Of a DNA stretch of 64,000 nt, positions 30,962 through 39,845 are shown piece by piece. Source of the DNA: Pseudomonas sp. LS44 (GTDB taxonomy: Bacteria; Pseudomonadota; Gammaproteobacteria; Pseudomonadales; Pseudomonadaceae); the NCBI RefSeq assembly GCF_024730785.1, contig NZ_CP102830.1, positions 372,001-436,000 of the forward strand, written 5' to 3'. Both the position numbers and the translations under genes were made by a program. Below the pieces are notes generated by a model. The model made no database searches. It had not been told where the DNA came from and saw only the letters and a program-made list of their open reading frames with translations. Each line of letters opens with the position of its first letter. The first letter of the stretch is position 1.

Positions 30962-31036
30962 GATTTTCCTTAAGGCGGCTTCCCGGGGACTTTAGGCTGG
31001 CGGCGGGCGACTTGCCAATTTCTGCGTGCTCGTCCG

Positions 31037-31565
31037 ACCCTCTCCCCCGGCCCCTCGCCCATTCATGGGATAGGGGTGACGATAGGTTCAGCGCTGCTGA
31101 TGGGTATCGCTTCGCTCGACCTGCGCGGCCCGACCCATCCACGTGGCTCAATGAAGCATCTAGGCGTTCGGGAGAGGGGGTGATGATTGGTTCAGCGACG
31201 TAGCCCGGATGTAATCCGGGAAGCGAGATATCGGCAGTCCATTTCCCCGGATTGCACCCGGGCTACGGTTGGCGTTGGCCGCAAGGGGTTGGAACTCCCC
31301 ATCGTTCAGTCCCCTCGCCCCTGCGGGGAGAGGGCTAGGGAGAGGGGGAGCGGCGAGCGATCGAACACCTCAACCGATGCGGCTGCATCGCCACCCCGGC
31401 TTACCGATCAGTGTGTAGCCCGGATGCAATCCGGGAAGCGAGATATCGGCAGTCCATTTCCCCGGATTGCATCCGGGCTACGGTTTGGCGTTGGCCGCAG
31501 GGTTGGAACTCCCCGCCGTTCAGTCCCCTCGCCCCTCTGGGGAGAGGGCTAGGTAGAGGGGATGC
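31037..31565. repeat. Repeat block with a duplicated unit of about 150 bp
   Basis: The 620-bp gap between the MFS and choV genes is made of repeats and holds no gene. First comes a ccctctccc...gggatagggg hairpin (31037-31075), then a gggtatcgcttcgctcgacc arm. Then follow two near-identical direct copies (31199-31350 and 31417-31565), each starting gtagcccggatg, a hairpin with ccggattgca...ccgggctac, and ending in cagtcccctcgcccct...gggagagggctagg. They differ at about one base in fifteen. Confidence 0.85.
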
Positions 31566-31581
31566 GGCAAACGGTCGAATC

Positions 31582-32784
31582 TCAAGCCAACCGCCGCTCC
31601 TGCACTGCTTCTCCCGGTTTGCCAATCAGCGCGTGATACAGCTCGTGGTCGCCGAGCAGGCCGACCACCCGGCCGCTTTCCTGGAGCACCAGTTGGTGGC
31701 CGGTGTGATAGCGGATCTGTAGAGCGTCGCGCATGGCGATCTGCACGTCGACCACGGTCGGTTGCTGGCGCAACGCGGCGACCGGCTGGCCGGGTGTCCA
31801 GCTTTGCAGGCTGAACGACTGGCTGCCCTGGCGCGCGGCGGTCGGGCATTGGTCGGCGCCCGGGTCCAGCCAGCAGTCGTCGCTGCGGTCCAGGCAGATT
31901 TCCCCGTCTTCATGACGGCAGGCGCTCAGCGGGCGCATTAGGCTGCGGCCGCTGAGCACGTTGAGCGGGTTGGTGTGGGCGACGAAGCTGCGCACGTAAT
32001 CGTCGGCCGGATTGAGGACGATGTCTTCCGGCTGGCCGTACTGGACGATGCGCCCGTCTTTCATGATGGCGATGCGGTTGCCGAGTTTCAGCGCTTCGTC
32101 GAGGTCGTGGCTGACGAACACGATGGTCTTGTTGAGGCTGCGTTGCAGGGTCAGCAGTTCGTCCTGCAACTGCTGGCGAATCAGCGGGTCGAGGGCCGAG
32201 AAGGGTTCGTCCATGAGCAGGATGTCGGCATCCATGGCCAGCGCGCGAGCCAGGCCGACGCGCTGTTGCATGCCGCCGGAGAGCTGCTCGGGGCGTTTGT
32301 CGCGCCACTGGCTGAGGCCGACCAGTTCGAGTTTTTCATTCACTCGCCGACGCCGCTCGGCGGCCGGGCGGCCTTGCAGTTCGAGACCGAAACCGATGTT
32401 TTCGCCGACCGTCAGCCAGGGCAGCAGGGCAAATTTCTGAAACACCATGGCGATCCGCTGGGTGCGCAGTTCCTTGAGCTGCGCCGCCGTGCAACTGGCG
32501 ATATCCAGCGCCGTGCCCTGGTGTTCGATCAGCAGGTGGCCACGGGTGACTCGGTTGAGGCCGTTGATGCAGCGCAGCAGGGTGGATTTTCCCGAACCGG
32601 AGAGGCCCATCAGCACGCAGGTTTCACCGCGTTCGACAGTCAGGTTGATGTTGGCAACGCCGACCAGCTGGCCACTGCGCTGCAGCACCTGATCGCGACT
32701 GAGGCCTTGTTGCAGCAGCGGCAGGGCGCGGCGCGGCGCTTTGCCGAAAATCACATCGACGTGTTCGCAGCGGATCAGGCTCAT
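31582..32784 (-). CDS. choV: Choline/betaine ABC transporter, ATP-binding protein
   Basis: The 400-residue ATPase has Walker A GLSGSGKS, signature LSGGMQQRVGLARALA and Walker B DILLMDEPFSALD. After the ATPase core, residues about 270-400 hold a degenerate CBS-like regulatory region, as in ProV/OpuA-type ATPases. The start ATG 32784 (MSLIRCEHVDVIFGKA) overlaps the choW stop by 4 bp (ATGA); the longer open frame upstream is an out-of-frame shadow of choW. It powers choline or related betaine uptake. Confidence 0.92.
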   Translation of the reverse strand: MSLIRCEHVDVIFGKAPRRALPLLQQGLSRDQVLQRSGQLVGVANINLTVERGETCVLMGLSGSGKSTLLRCINGLNRVTRGHLLIEHQGTALDIASCTAAQLKELRTQRIAMVFQKFALLPWLTVGENIGFGLELQGRPAAERRRRVNEKLELVGLSQWRDKRPEQLSGGMQQRVGLARALAMDADILLMDEPFSALDPLIRQQLQDELLTLQRSLNKTIVFVSHDLDEALKLGNRIAIMKDGRIVQYGQPEDIVLNPADDYVRSFVAHTNPLNVLSGRSLMRPLSACRHEDGEICLDRSDDCWLDPGADQCPTAARQGSQSFSLQSWTPGQPVAALRQQPTVVDVQIAMRDALQIRYHTGHQLVLQESGRVVGLLGDHELYHALIGKPGEAVQERRLA

Positions 32785-33635
32785 GCGGGGACCTCCTTGC
32801 TGCGCGGCGCCGGCTGCTTGCAAACCCGGTCGAGAATGATCGCCAGCAGCACGATGGCCAGCCCGGCTTCGAAGCCCAGGCCGATGTCGGCGGTGTTCAG
32901 CGCGTTGACCACCGGCCGGCCGAGGCCATCGGCGCCGACCAGCGCGGCGATCACCACCATCGACAGCGAGAGCATGATGCATTGGGTCACGCCGACGGCG
33001 ATGCTCGGCATGGCGTGCGGCAGTTCGATGCGCGTGAGCAGTTGGCGGCGCGAGCAACCGAACGCCTTGCCGGCATCCAGCAGTTCGTGGGGTACGCCGC
33101 TGATGCCCAGATAGGTCAGGCGGATCGGCGCGGCGATGGCGAACACCACGGTGGAGATCAGCCCCGGCACCACGCCGAGGCCGAACAGGGTCAGGGTTGG
33201 GATCAGGTAGACGAAGGTCGGCACCGTCTGCATCAGGTCGAGCACCGGGCGCATCAGCGTGTAGAGGGTCGGCCGGTGCGCGGCGAGAATCCCCAGCGGC
33301 ACGCCGATCGACACGCAGACCAAAGTGGCGAACAGCACCTGGGCGAGGGTTTCCAGGGTCTCCTGCCAATAGCCGAGGTTGAGGATCAGCAGCAGCGCCA
33401 GACCGCAAAACAGGGTCAGGCCCCAACGGCGTTGCAACAGTTGGGTGAACAAGGCGAACAGGCCGATCAGCAGCAGCGGCGGAAACCACAGCAGTGCTTG
33501 AGTCAGGCCGTGAATCAGCTGCTCCAGGCCGGCGGCGAACGGGTCGAAATAGCTGGCGCCGTGGCGGGTCAGCCAATCCACCCAGTCGGCGACGGTCTGG
33601 CCTAGGGGGATTTTTTCATCGGTCAGCATGGTCAT
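32781..33635 (-). CDS. choW: Choline/betaine ABC transporter, permease
   Basis: The 284-residue permease has five or six hydrophobic helices and the cytoplasmic coupling loop YLGISGVPHELLDAGKAFG (with DAGKAFG being the EAA motif) of the ProW/OpuAB family. It overlaps choV by 4 bp and follows choX by 51 bp, giving the operon order choX-choW-choV. Confidence 0.92.
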   Translation of the reverse strand: MTMLTDEKIPLGQTVADWVDWLTRHGASYFDPFAAGLEQLIHGLTQALLWFPPLLLIGLFALFTQLLQRRWGLTLFCGLALLLILNLGYWQETLETLAQVLFATLVCVSIGVPLGILAAHRPTLYTLMRPVLDLMQTVPTFVYLIPTLTLFGLGVVPGLISTVVFAIAAPIRLTYLGISGVPHELLDAGKAFGCSRRQLLTRIELPHAMPSIAVGVTQCIMLSLSMVVIAALVGADGLGRPVVNALNTADIGLGFEAGLAIVLLAIILDRVCKQPAPRSKEVPA

Positions 33636-33686
33636 CGATCTTCCACCACGGACAGCGTGAACAGGAGCGAGCGGCCGCCGCCAGGC

Positions 33687-34625
33687 TCAGGGGGCCAACT
33701 TGGCCTTGACCACCGGCAGCCCCGGCTGGCCATCGCGGCTGGTCACGCCGGCGAGCCAGGCATCGAGCTGCTGCGGATTGGCCTTGAGCCAGGCGCGAGC
33801 GGCGGCGCGTGGTTTGGCTTTGTCGTTGAGTACGGCATCCATCAGCCGGTTTTCCATCTCCAGGCTGAACTCCAGGTTGGACAGCAATTTGCCGACATTC
33901 GCGCATTCCTCGGCATAGCCCTTGCGCACATTGGTGTACACCGTGGCACGCCCCAGGTCGGGACCGAAGAACTCGTCGCCGCCGGTCAGATAGCGCATTG
34001 GCAGGCGCTGGTTCATCGGGTGCGGCTCCCAGCCGAGGAACACCAGCCACTGCTGGGTGCGGGCGGCGCGCTGGACCTGGGCGAGCATCGCCGCTTCGCT
34101 GGATTCGACCAGCTTGAACTTGCCGAGGGCGAAGGCGTTTTTGTCGATCATGCTCTGGATCAGGCGGTTGCCGTCGTTGCCCGGCTCGATGCCATACAGC
34201 TTGCCGTCCAGTTGCTCGTGGAAGCGCGCGATGTCGGCGAAATCATGTAGGCCGGCGTCGTACACGTAGGCGGGCACCGCCAGGGTGTATTTGGCGCCTT
34301 GCAGATTGGCGCGCAGGGTTTCCACCGTGCCCTTGTCGCGATACGGCTTGAGATCGTTTTCCATGGTCGGCATCCAGTTGCCGAGGAACACGTCGAGATC
34401 GTTGTTCTGCAGCGAGCGGTAGGTCACCGGCACCGAGAGCATGCTGGTCTTGGTCTGGTAGCCGAGGGCTTCGAGCAATTCGCTGGCGACTGCGGTGGTG
34501 ACGGTGATATCGGTCCAGCCGACATCCGAGAAGCGCACCGTGGCACAAGATTCCGGCTCCTGGGCCGAGCTCAGCAGCGGCAGGCCGAGCAAGCTGGCCA
34601 ATAACAGGAGGGTGGAACCTTTCAT
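33687..34625 (-). CDS. choX: Choline/betaine ABC transporter, periplasmic binding protein
   Basis: The 312-residue protein starts with a Sec signal peptide (MKGSTLLLLASLLGLPLLSS). The mature part has the family opening TVRFSDVGWTDITVTTAV, the NWMPTMEND loop and EPGNDGNRLI, consistent with the aromatic-cage quaternary-amine binders ChoX/ProX. The likely ligand is choline; betaine or carnitine cannot be excluded. The ATG follows AAAAGGAG. It heads the choXWV operon. Confidence 0.9.
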   Translation of the reverse strand: MKGSTLLLLASLLGLPLLSSAQEPESCATVRFSDVGWTDITVTTAVASELLEALGYQTKTSMLSVPVTYRSLQNNDLDVFLGNWMPTMENDLKPYRDKGTVETLRANLQGAKYTLAVPAYVYDAGLHDFADIARFHEQLDGKLYGIEPGNDGNRLIQSMIDKNAFALGKFKLVESSEAAMLAQVQRAARTQQWLVFLGWEPHPMNQRLPMRYLTGGDEFFGPDLGRATVYTNVRKGYAEECANVGKLLSNLEFSLEMENRLMDAVLNDKAKPRAAARAWLKANPQQLDAWLAGVTSRDGQPGLPVVKAKLAP

Positions 34626-34647
34626 CGTGCGGACTCCTTTTCGAAAG

Positions 34648-34725
34648 CTATGTACCCGTTAAGTGTTACGCACCGATTTTGTAGGGTGGGTTAGCCGCGC
34701 AGCGGCGTAACCCACCCTACGAATC
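34648..34725. repeat. Long form of the gtagggtgggttagccgc repeat
   Basis: The unit begins with tatgtacccgttaagtgtta, then cgcaccgattttgtaggg, then the palindrome tgggttagccgc...gcggcgtaacccaccctac. The same flank plus palindrome is found at 36230-36300 and, inverted, at 44700-44790. Here it also encodes the C-terminal end of the small gene at 34659-34907. Confidence 0.8.
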
Positions 34726-34907
34726 GGTGTGCCGCTGCGTTGCGCCCAGTAGCTCTGTTTGTGGCCGCGGGCCTGGTAATCGGCGGCCAGTGCTTCGGCG
34801 TCGTGCTGGTCCAGATCGCCGCACACGACGAATTGATTGCCGTTGTCGTCCAGGCGCAGCACGCACCAGTCGCGCGGCGGGATGGACGTCGCTACGGACG
34901 GCTTCAT
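34659..34907 (-). CDS. Small hypothetical protein coupled to the HdeD-like gene
   Basis: The 82-residue product begins MKPSVATSIPPRDWCVLRLD and continues VVCGDLDQHDAEALAADYQ, a compact fold with alternating charged and hydrophobic residues that recalls SPOR-like or small regulatory domains; I do not recognise it firmly. The ATG (34907) overlaps the stop of the HdeD-like gene (34904-34906) as ATGA, so translation is coupled. The last 20 or so residues are written by the intergenic repeat at 34648-34725, so the original stop was probably lost when the repeat inserted. Confidence 0.65.
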   Translation of the reverse strand: MKPSVATSIPPRDWCVLRLDDNGNQFVVCGDLDQHDAEALAADYQARGHKQSYWAQRSGTPIRRVGYAAARLTHPTKSVRNT

Positions 34908-35464
34908 GCACCCAATGTCACAGTGCCGCGCAGGCGCCAGGCCAACAAAATCAGCAAGACGCCGAATAACACCGCGAAGACGCCGATCAGCCATACCAGC
35001 GCCAGCGCACCGGCGCCGGGGAAGACCAGGATCATCAGGCCGAACAGCAGCGAGACCGTGCCGGACAGGCCCAGCCACCATTCGTTATCGAGCAGCTGAC
35101 GCACACGCAGCGCGGCGATGATCTGCAACGCGCCGATGGCAATGGCCCAGACGGCGATCAGGATCAGTAGGCCGAGGGCGGTCAGTTGCGGCCAGAACAG
35201 GGCCACCAGCCCGGCGACCACGCCCAGCACACCGACCACCAACAGCGGCCACAGCGGCTCGCCTTCATGGCGCATGCGCCAGGCGCCGATCAATGAGAAC
35301 ACGCCGTCTGTCAGCGCATAGGCGCCCCAGAAGATCACCAGAGTAGTCAGCACCAGGCCCGGCCAGGCCAGGGCGAGTAGGCCGAACAGCAGCGCAGCGA
35401 AACCGCGCAAGGCGATCCATTTCCAATGCTGGCCGAGGTCTAACCAGAGGGGATGGTAGGTCAT
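34904..35464 (-). CDS. HdeD-like membrane protein (DUF308)
   Basis: The 186-residue protein has six hydrophobic helices in two repeated halves (for example FGLLALAWPGLVLTTLVIFW and FGLMILVFPGAGALALVWL), as in HdeD/DUF308 proteins. HdeD of enteric bacteria is linked to acid resistance at high density; the role in Pseudomonas is unknown. The ATG 35464 follows AGGAG. Confidence 0.88.
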   Translation of the reverse strand: MTYHPLWLDLGQHWKWIALRGFAALLFGLLALAWPGLVLTTLVIFWGAYALTDGVFSLIGAWRMRHEGEPLWPLLVVGVLGVVAGLVALFWPQLTALGLLILIAVWAIAIGALQIIAALRVRQLLDNEWWLGLSGTVSLLFGLMILVFPGAGALALVWLIGVFAVLFGVLLILLAWRLRGTVTLGA

Positions 35465-35493
35465 GGTGCGCTCCTTGAAAGCGGCTTGTGGTA

Positions 35494-35545
35494 AGGGCCT
35501 GTTAACGCTACTGACGCGGCCGTGTCAGTAGCGTTAACAGGCCCT
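35494..35545. repeat. Perfect palindrome with 22-nt arms
   Basis: Left arm 35494-35515 begins agggcctgttaacgctactg; the right arm 35524-35545 is its exact complement, with an 8-nt loop gcggccgt. It lies between the divergent HdeD-like and DUF2780 genes. The arm shares the pattern agNNcctgttNacg with the ends of the element at 1251-1392. Confidence 0.9.
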
Positions 35546-35669
35546 ATAACGATAGTCGCTTGCAGCGTCGCTGCAGGTGCTCGGGAAGAGCCGACCGCTG
35601 GGTTGCCCGCCGCTGAACGGAAAGCCCTCAGGTCGGTCAAATGGGCGCACCTTTCCCAGGAGAATCACC

Positions 35670-36224
35670 ATGACCGGCAAATCCCCCTTCGTCCTCGCCG
35701 CGGCTTTGCTGCTGGCAGCCGCACCAGTGCTGGCTTTCGATCTTGGCGAGGCGGCCAAAGCCGTCTCCGGCGCCACTCCGGGCGTCGCACAGGTGGCCAC
35801 CACCCCGCAAGCCACCGGCCTGCTGAATGCCCTGACCGGCCAGCTTGGGGTTTCTCCGGAACAGGCAGTCGGCGGTACCGGCGCCTTGCTCGGGCTGGCC
35901 AAAAATCAGCTCGGTGGCGCCGATTACTCACAACTGCTGAAGACCATTCCCGGACTCGATAAGCTCAGCGGCAGCAATGCGCTGGCCGGCCTCGGCGGGC
36001 TCGGCAATATGGTCGGCGGGGCTACGCAGACGTCCGGCGCCGCCGATGCCGTGCTCGGCAACGTCTCCAGTCTGGGCGACGTCAACCAGGCGTTCGGCGC
36101 GTTGGGGATGGATAGCGGGATGACCGGCAAGTTCGCCAATGTCCTGATCGACTACTTCGGCAAACAAGGTTTGAACAGCGATGCACTCAGCAGTCTGAGT
36201 ACGCTGTGGGGTGCGGCGGGCTAA
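35670..36224 (+). CDS. DUF2780 family secreted protein (VcgC/VcgE-like)
   Basis: The 184-residue protein has a signal peptide cleaved near VLAFD and a mature part rich in G, A, L, S and N with amphipathic helices, including QLGVSPEQAVGGTGALLGLA, FGALGMDSGMTGKFANVL and YFGKQGLNSDALSSL. This composition is that of DUF2780 proteins of marine and environmental gammaproteobacteria, of unknown function. The ATG 35670 follows CCAGGAGAATC. Confidence 0.75.
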   Translation: MTGKSPFVLAAALLLAAAPVLAFDLGEAAKAVSGATPGVAQVATTPQATGLLNALTGQLGVSPEQAVGGTGALLGLAKNQLGGADYSQLLKTIPGLDKLSGSNALAGLGGLGNMVGGATQTSGAADAVLGNVSSLGDVNQAFGALGMDSGMTGKFANVLIDYFGKQGLNSDALSSLSTLWGAAG

Positions 36225-36229
36225 CAGGC

Positions 36230-36370
36230 TTATGTACCTGTTAAGTGTTGTGCATCGCTTTTGTAGGGTGGGTTAGCCGCGTAGCGGCGTAACCCACCAG
36301 CGGTGCCAACCTGAACATCAGTGTCCAGCAGAATCGGTGGGTTACGCCTACGGCTAACCCACCCTACGGA
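36230..36370. repeat. gtagggtgggttagccgc repeat pair
   Basis: A long-form unit (flank ttatgtacctgttaagtgtt, then the palindrome to about 36300) is followed by a second, inverted palindrome at about 36325-36368. The space between the DUF2780 gene and the multicopper oxidase stop holds no gene. Confidence 0.75.
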
Positions 36371-36503
36371 TCATCGCAGCAGGTATCACCTAGCGGGCCT
36401 GCACGTCTCAACACGCAAAACCACCTGCGTTGCCAAGCCGGCGTCAAATGCGGCGGGATAATCCATCACGGCGGCGCAGGGCGCGCCGCCGTGAAACGCT
36501 GGG

Positions 36504-38360
36504 TTAGGCCGGTGGGTCGACGATGTCAAAACGCAGCATCATCGCGTGGTCTTCATGGACCAGGTTGTGGCAGTGCATGACGTACTTGCCCTTGAAGTCG
36601 CGGAAATGCATGAGCACCCGCAGCCTCTCGAACGGGTGCAGCACGAAGACGTCCTTGCGCCCGCGCTCATGGACCGGGACGGCCACGGCAACGCCATTGA
36701 TCAGCTTGCTGAGGATGCGGCCTTCCTCGAAGTGAATATGGATCGGGTGATCCCAGCCGTCCTCGGTATTGGTCAGCTCCCAGATTTCCGCACTGCCTAA
36801 GGGAATTTCCGCCCGCGGCACATTCACATCGACCAGCTTCTCGTTGATTGTCCACAGCCCACCGGAACGGGCGAACGCCCAGCTGCGCACCGGCAAGGCG
36901 GCGAGTTCGGCGACGGATGGCAAGGTCGGCAACGGTCGCAGCGGGATGGAAGTTTTCATCAGGTTCGGGTTGCTGCGGTCCGGGCTGCTCGGCATGCGAT
37001 CGACCACGAACTTCATGACCCGCACCCCCGGGCCCTTGATCTCCTTGGGTCTGCGGGTTTCGTCCTGGATCATCCGGTTGACCAGATACAGCTCGGTGCC
37101 TTTGGCGAACTTGGAAAAATCCACCACGATATCGGCGCGTTCGGCCACGCCCAATTCGACGAAGTTGAAGTTGATCAGCGAGTTGGGCAGCAGGTTGCCG
37201 TCGTTGGCCAGATAGGTGACCGGTTTCACGTTGTTGTTCGCGTCGACCAAGTACAGCGCATAGAAGCGACTCGGCCCGGCATTCAGCATGCGGAAGCGGT
37301 AGCGGCGCGCGGCGACCTTGAGCACCGGCTCGATCTTGCCGTTGACGATGACCTTGTCGCCGAGGGTGCCTTCGGGATTGAACTGGTCGTAGACCAGCAC
37401 GCCAGAAGAGTCGAAGCGCCGATCACCGAAACTCAACGGGTAGTCGTAGGCGCCACTGGGCAGGCGCAGGCCGGTAGTCTCGCTGCCGGTATCGAGCTGG
37501 TCATAGATGAAGTAGAAACCAAACAGGCCGCGATACAGATTCGACGCGGTGAAGTCCAGCGTGTGGTCGTGATACCAGAGGGTTCCCAGGGCTTCTTTAG
37601 GGTCGCCTATGCCGTCGTTGAGGGCGTCGAAGCCGGCGTAGATGTTTGGATAGAAGTGATCCTTGTACTGCCCCGGAGTCGCCGGTTTCGGCAGGGTCGG
37701 CCCGGATTTAGTCGCGCTGAAGTAGTCGCCGGGGAAACCATCGCTTTCCGATGGCGCGTGCAGGTTGTGCAGGTGCACGGAAATTTCCGGGGAACCGAAA
37801 CTGCGCAGCAGTTCGGCTTGACTGCCGCCTGAGCTGTACGGCATTGGCGGCAGGTCGTTGTAGAAGCGCGCCACGATCGGCTGGCCGTAACGGGCGGCGA
37901 ACAGCGGGCCGGGAATGCTGGCCTTCTCATTGCTGCCGGGGAGGGCGAAGCCCCAGATGGTCTGTTTCGGATAATCCTTGTGGAACACCCACTCGGGATT
38001 CACCTTGGCATGCAGCTGATAGAACTGCACGTACTTGTCCTCGCACAACTCGTCATAGCGTTGATGCTCGGCGCGCCCGCATTCGCCGCTTTCGGTATTG
38101 GCGGTGACTGTCGGCATCGGGTTTAGCGCGGCGAGCGGGGTCTGCGGCGTCACGGCCAACGGCAGCTCGTCCTTCCACGGCGTGGTCGGCGGGCTGGGCG
38201 GCAAGACCAACGGAGCCGGTTCGCTAGCGGTGCTGGTCTGGCTGCGCAGCAGCAGTGGAGCTGCCACCGCGGCGGCGCTGAGTTTAAGGAATCGGCGCCG
38301 GTCGTTGGTTTCCGGCGCTGGGTTGGTGATTTCATTATCCGACTGGACGGTGGCTTTCAT
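36504..38360 (-). CDS. Multicopper oxidase, Tat-exported (CotA/bilirubin oxidase-like)
   Basis: The 618-residue protein begins with a twin-arginine signal (RRRFLKLSAAAVAAP). Copper sites are complete: HLHNLHAPSESDG and WYHDHTLDFTA for the type 2/3 centres, WDHPIHIHFEEG, and the C-terminal YVMHCHNLVHEDHAMM with the Cys bridging to type 1 copper and Met as axial ligand. This arrangement fits CotA-like laccases, bilirubin oxidases and manganese oxidases. It acts in the periplasm, oxidising phenols or metal ions with oxygen. It lies downstream of a SCO-family gene on the same strand. Confidence 0.9.
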   Translation of the reverse strand: MKATVQSDNEITNPAPETNDRRRFLKLSAAAVAAPLLLRSQTSTASEPAPLVLPPSPPTTPWKDELPLAVTPQTPLAALNPMPTVTANTESGECGRAEHQRYDELCEDKYVQFYQLHAKVNPEWVFHKDYPKQTIWGFALPGSNEKASIPGPLFAARYGQPIVARFYNDLPPMPYSSGGSQAELLRSFGSPEISVHLHNLHAPSESDGFPGDYFSATKSGPTLPKPATPGQYKDHFYPNIYAGFDALNDGIGDPKEALGTLWYHDHTLDFTASNLYRGLFGFYFIYDQLDTGSETTGLRLPSGAYDYPLSFGDRRFDSSGVLVYDQFNPEGTLGDKVIVNGKIEPVLKVAARRYRFRMLNAGPSRFYALYLVDANNNVKPVTYLANDGNLLPNSLINFNFVELGVAERADIVVDFSKFAKGTELYLVNRMIQDETRRPKEIKGPGVRVMKFVVDRMPSSPDRSNPNLMKTSIPLRPLPTLPSVAELAALPVRSWAFARSGGLWTINEKLVDVNVPRAEIPLGSAEIWELTNTEDGWDHPIHIHFEEGRILSKLINGVAVAVPVHERGRKDVFVLHPFERLRVLMHFRDFKGKYVMHCHNLVHEDHAMMLRFDIVDPPA

Positions 38361-38606
38361 GATGGCCTCTCTCTATTGGAGCTTTTCTGGCGGGCCGAAG
38401 GGGGCGGGCTCTGACGGCGGGTCAGCTTCCCGGACGCATAAGTCGCGATGGCCGGCGGAGTGAATGCGGACAACACATCGGGCGCGGCGGGGCATGAAAC
38501 AGCGTCAGGAATGAGCGATTCCGTGGCGACTGCAGAGGGTGGTCAATCCGTGCCGGCAGCATGAGCGGCTCCTTGCTCGCGTAACGAGCGACAGGTTTGT
38601 TAACCG

Positions 38607-39248
38607 TTAACCAAGCTCGGTAGCGTCCGCGCCGGTGTGCTTAACCGCATGATCCAGGTGATTGAGCGTGGCGAAAATCTGCTTGGGATCGGCCAGCGCA
38701 GGGGCCATCGACCAACGATTGAAGCGGTCGTTGCCGATGCGGATCATGCCGGTGTGGTTGGCCTTGTTGGCGTCGAGCAGCGGATTGATGTCATAGAAGC
38801 CGAGCCGCAAGCGCACTCGTTCCATATCGGCGGGATCGCCCGTGAGGAACTGCCAGCCCGCTTTGATCCGATACTTCTCGGCGTATTCCTTGAGCACCGC
38901 CGGGGTGTCGAGTTCCGGCTGCAGGGTCAGCGAATAGAAAAACACATCGCGGCCGGCGCGTGCGCCGAGCAGCTTTTGCACCGCCAACAAATTGGCGGTC
39001 ATGGTCGGGCAGCGGTCGCCGCACGAGGCATACATCATGTTTACCGCCACCACCTTGTCGCGAATCAGGTCGTCGTAAAAGCGCACGGCCTTGCCTTCAT
39101 GGGTGAACAAGGTGACATTGGGAAAATAACTATCTTCGCTGCGGGCGGGCTTTGCCTGCAGTTGGTTCAGGTTGCCGGCCAGGTGCCAGGCACCGACTCC
39201 CAGTGCGGCCACGCCAAGGCCGGTCAACAACTCTCTCCGATTGTTCAT
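38607..39248 (-). CDS. SCO1/SenC family copper-binding protein
   Basis: The 213-residue thioredoxin-fold protein has the copper ligands CGDRC (Cys76 and Cys80) in MMYASCGDRCPTMTANLL and a later histidine in ANKANHTGMIRIG. The N-terminus RRELLTGLGVAALGVGAW looks like a Tat-type or uncleaved anchor. SCO proteins deliver copper to CuA-type sites. Its position 246 bp upstream of the multicopper oxidase on the same strand suggests it loads copper into that enzyme; that is inference. Confidence 0.88.
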   Translation of the reverse strand: MNNRRELLTGLGVAALGVGAWHLAGNLNQLQAKPARSEDSYFPNVTLFTHEGKAVRFYDDLIRDKVVAVNMMYASCGDRCPTMTANLLAVQKLLGARAGRDVFFYSLTLQPELDTPAVLKEYAEKYRIKAGWQFLTGDPADMERVRLRLGFYDINPLLDANKANHTGMIRIGNDRFNRWSMAPALADPKQIFATLNHLDHAVKHTGADATELG

Positions 39249-39845
39249 GGTGATTTCCCTGGATCAAGACAATAGTGGGGACGCCGCCCAAACGACCAGG
39301 GGCGGTCAAAAAGACGCAAGGCGAACAACGAACAGCGGCGTCAGCGTCGAGCTGAGCGTCGAGCGAGGGGTGGGCCGTGGAAGCGACCGATATGAGCCGT
39401 TACGGCCAAAGACAGGCTGGGATCCATGTTGGCGATCTCCTCAGCGCCGGGATGCGGGCGGTTAGCCGTCAAACCCTCATGAGCAGGACATGCTCCGTCG
39501 CTATCGTGCGCTGTTCCTTAAGTGATAGGACTTTAGTTGTGAGGCGTCAATACCATGGCGGTATTGCCGATAAGCGGCGAAATATTTCTCATCTATTTGA
39601 TAGTAAAGATTATTTCTACATGGATACTGTTGGGATCAATGACCATTTGGCGGGTTGATAGGTGCGAAGGCCTATCAATCACAGTTGCGAGAGCCATTAA
39701 AGCGCCACTGCTGCGTACGGACGTGGCGCGCCGGCGGGCTCGCTCCGTATCGAGATGACAGGATTTCCACGACCGGCCGGCTATAACGAACCAACCGCCG
39801 TCTGCATCAGTCCCACCCTATATTTCCCACCGGAAGGAGTGCCGC
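39249..39845. other. Intergenic region with an AT-rich segment
   Basis: The 600 bp between SCO and the divergent protease gene hold no credible gene. The base composition drops sharply at about 39530-39680 (runs such as gatagtaaagattatttcta), with small dyads aataccatggcggtatt (39549-39565) and ttgatagg...cctatcaa (39655-39678). The segment could hold promoters, an operator or a small RNA; nothing decides between these. Confidence 0.4.

Noticed and set aside
31037..31565. CRISPR array
   Set aside because: The repeats are a few palindromic composite units of unequal spacing, not short regular repeats with unique spacers.
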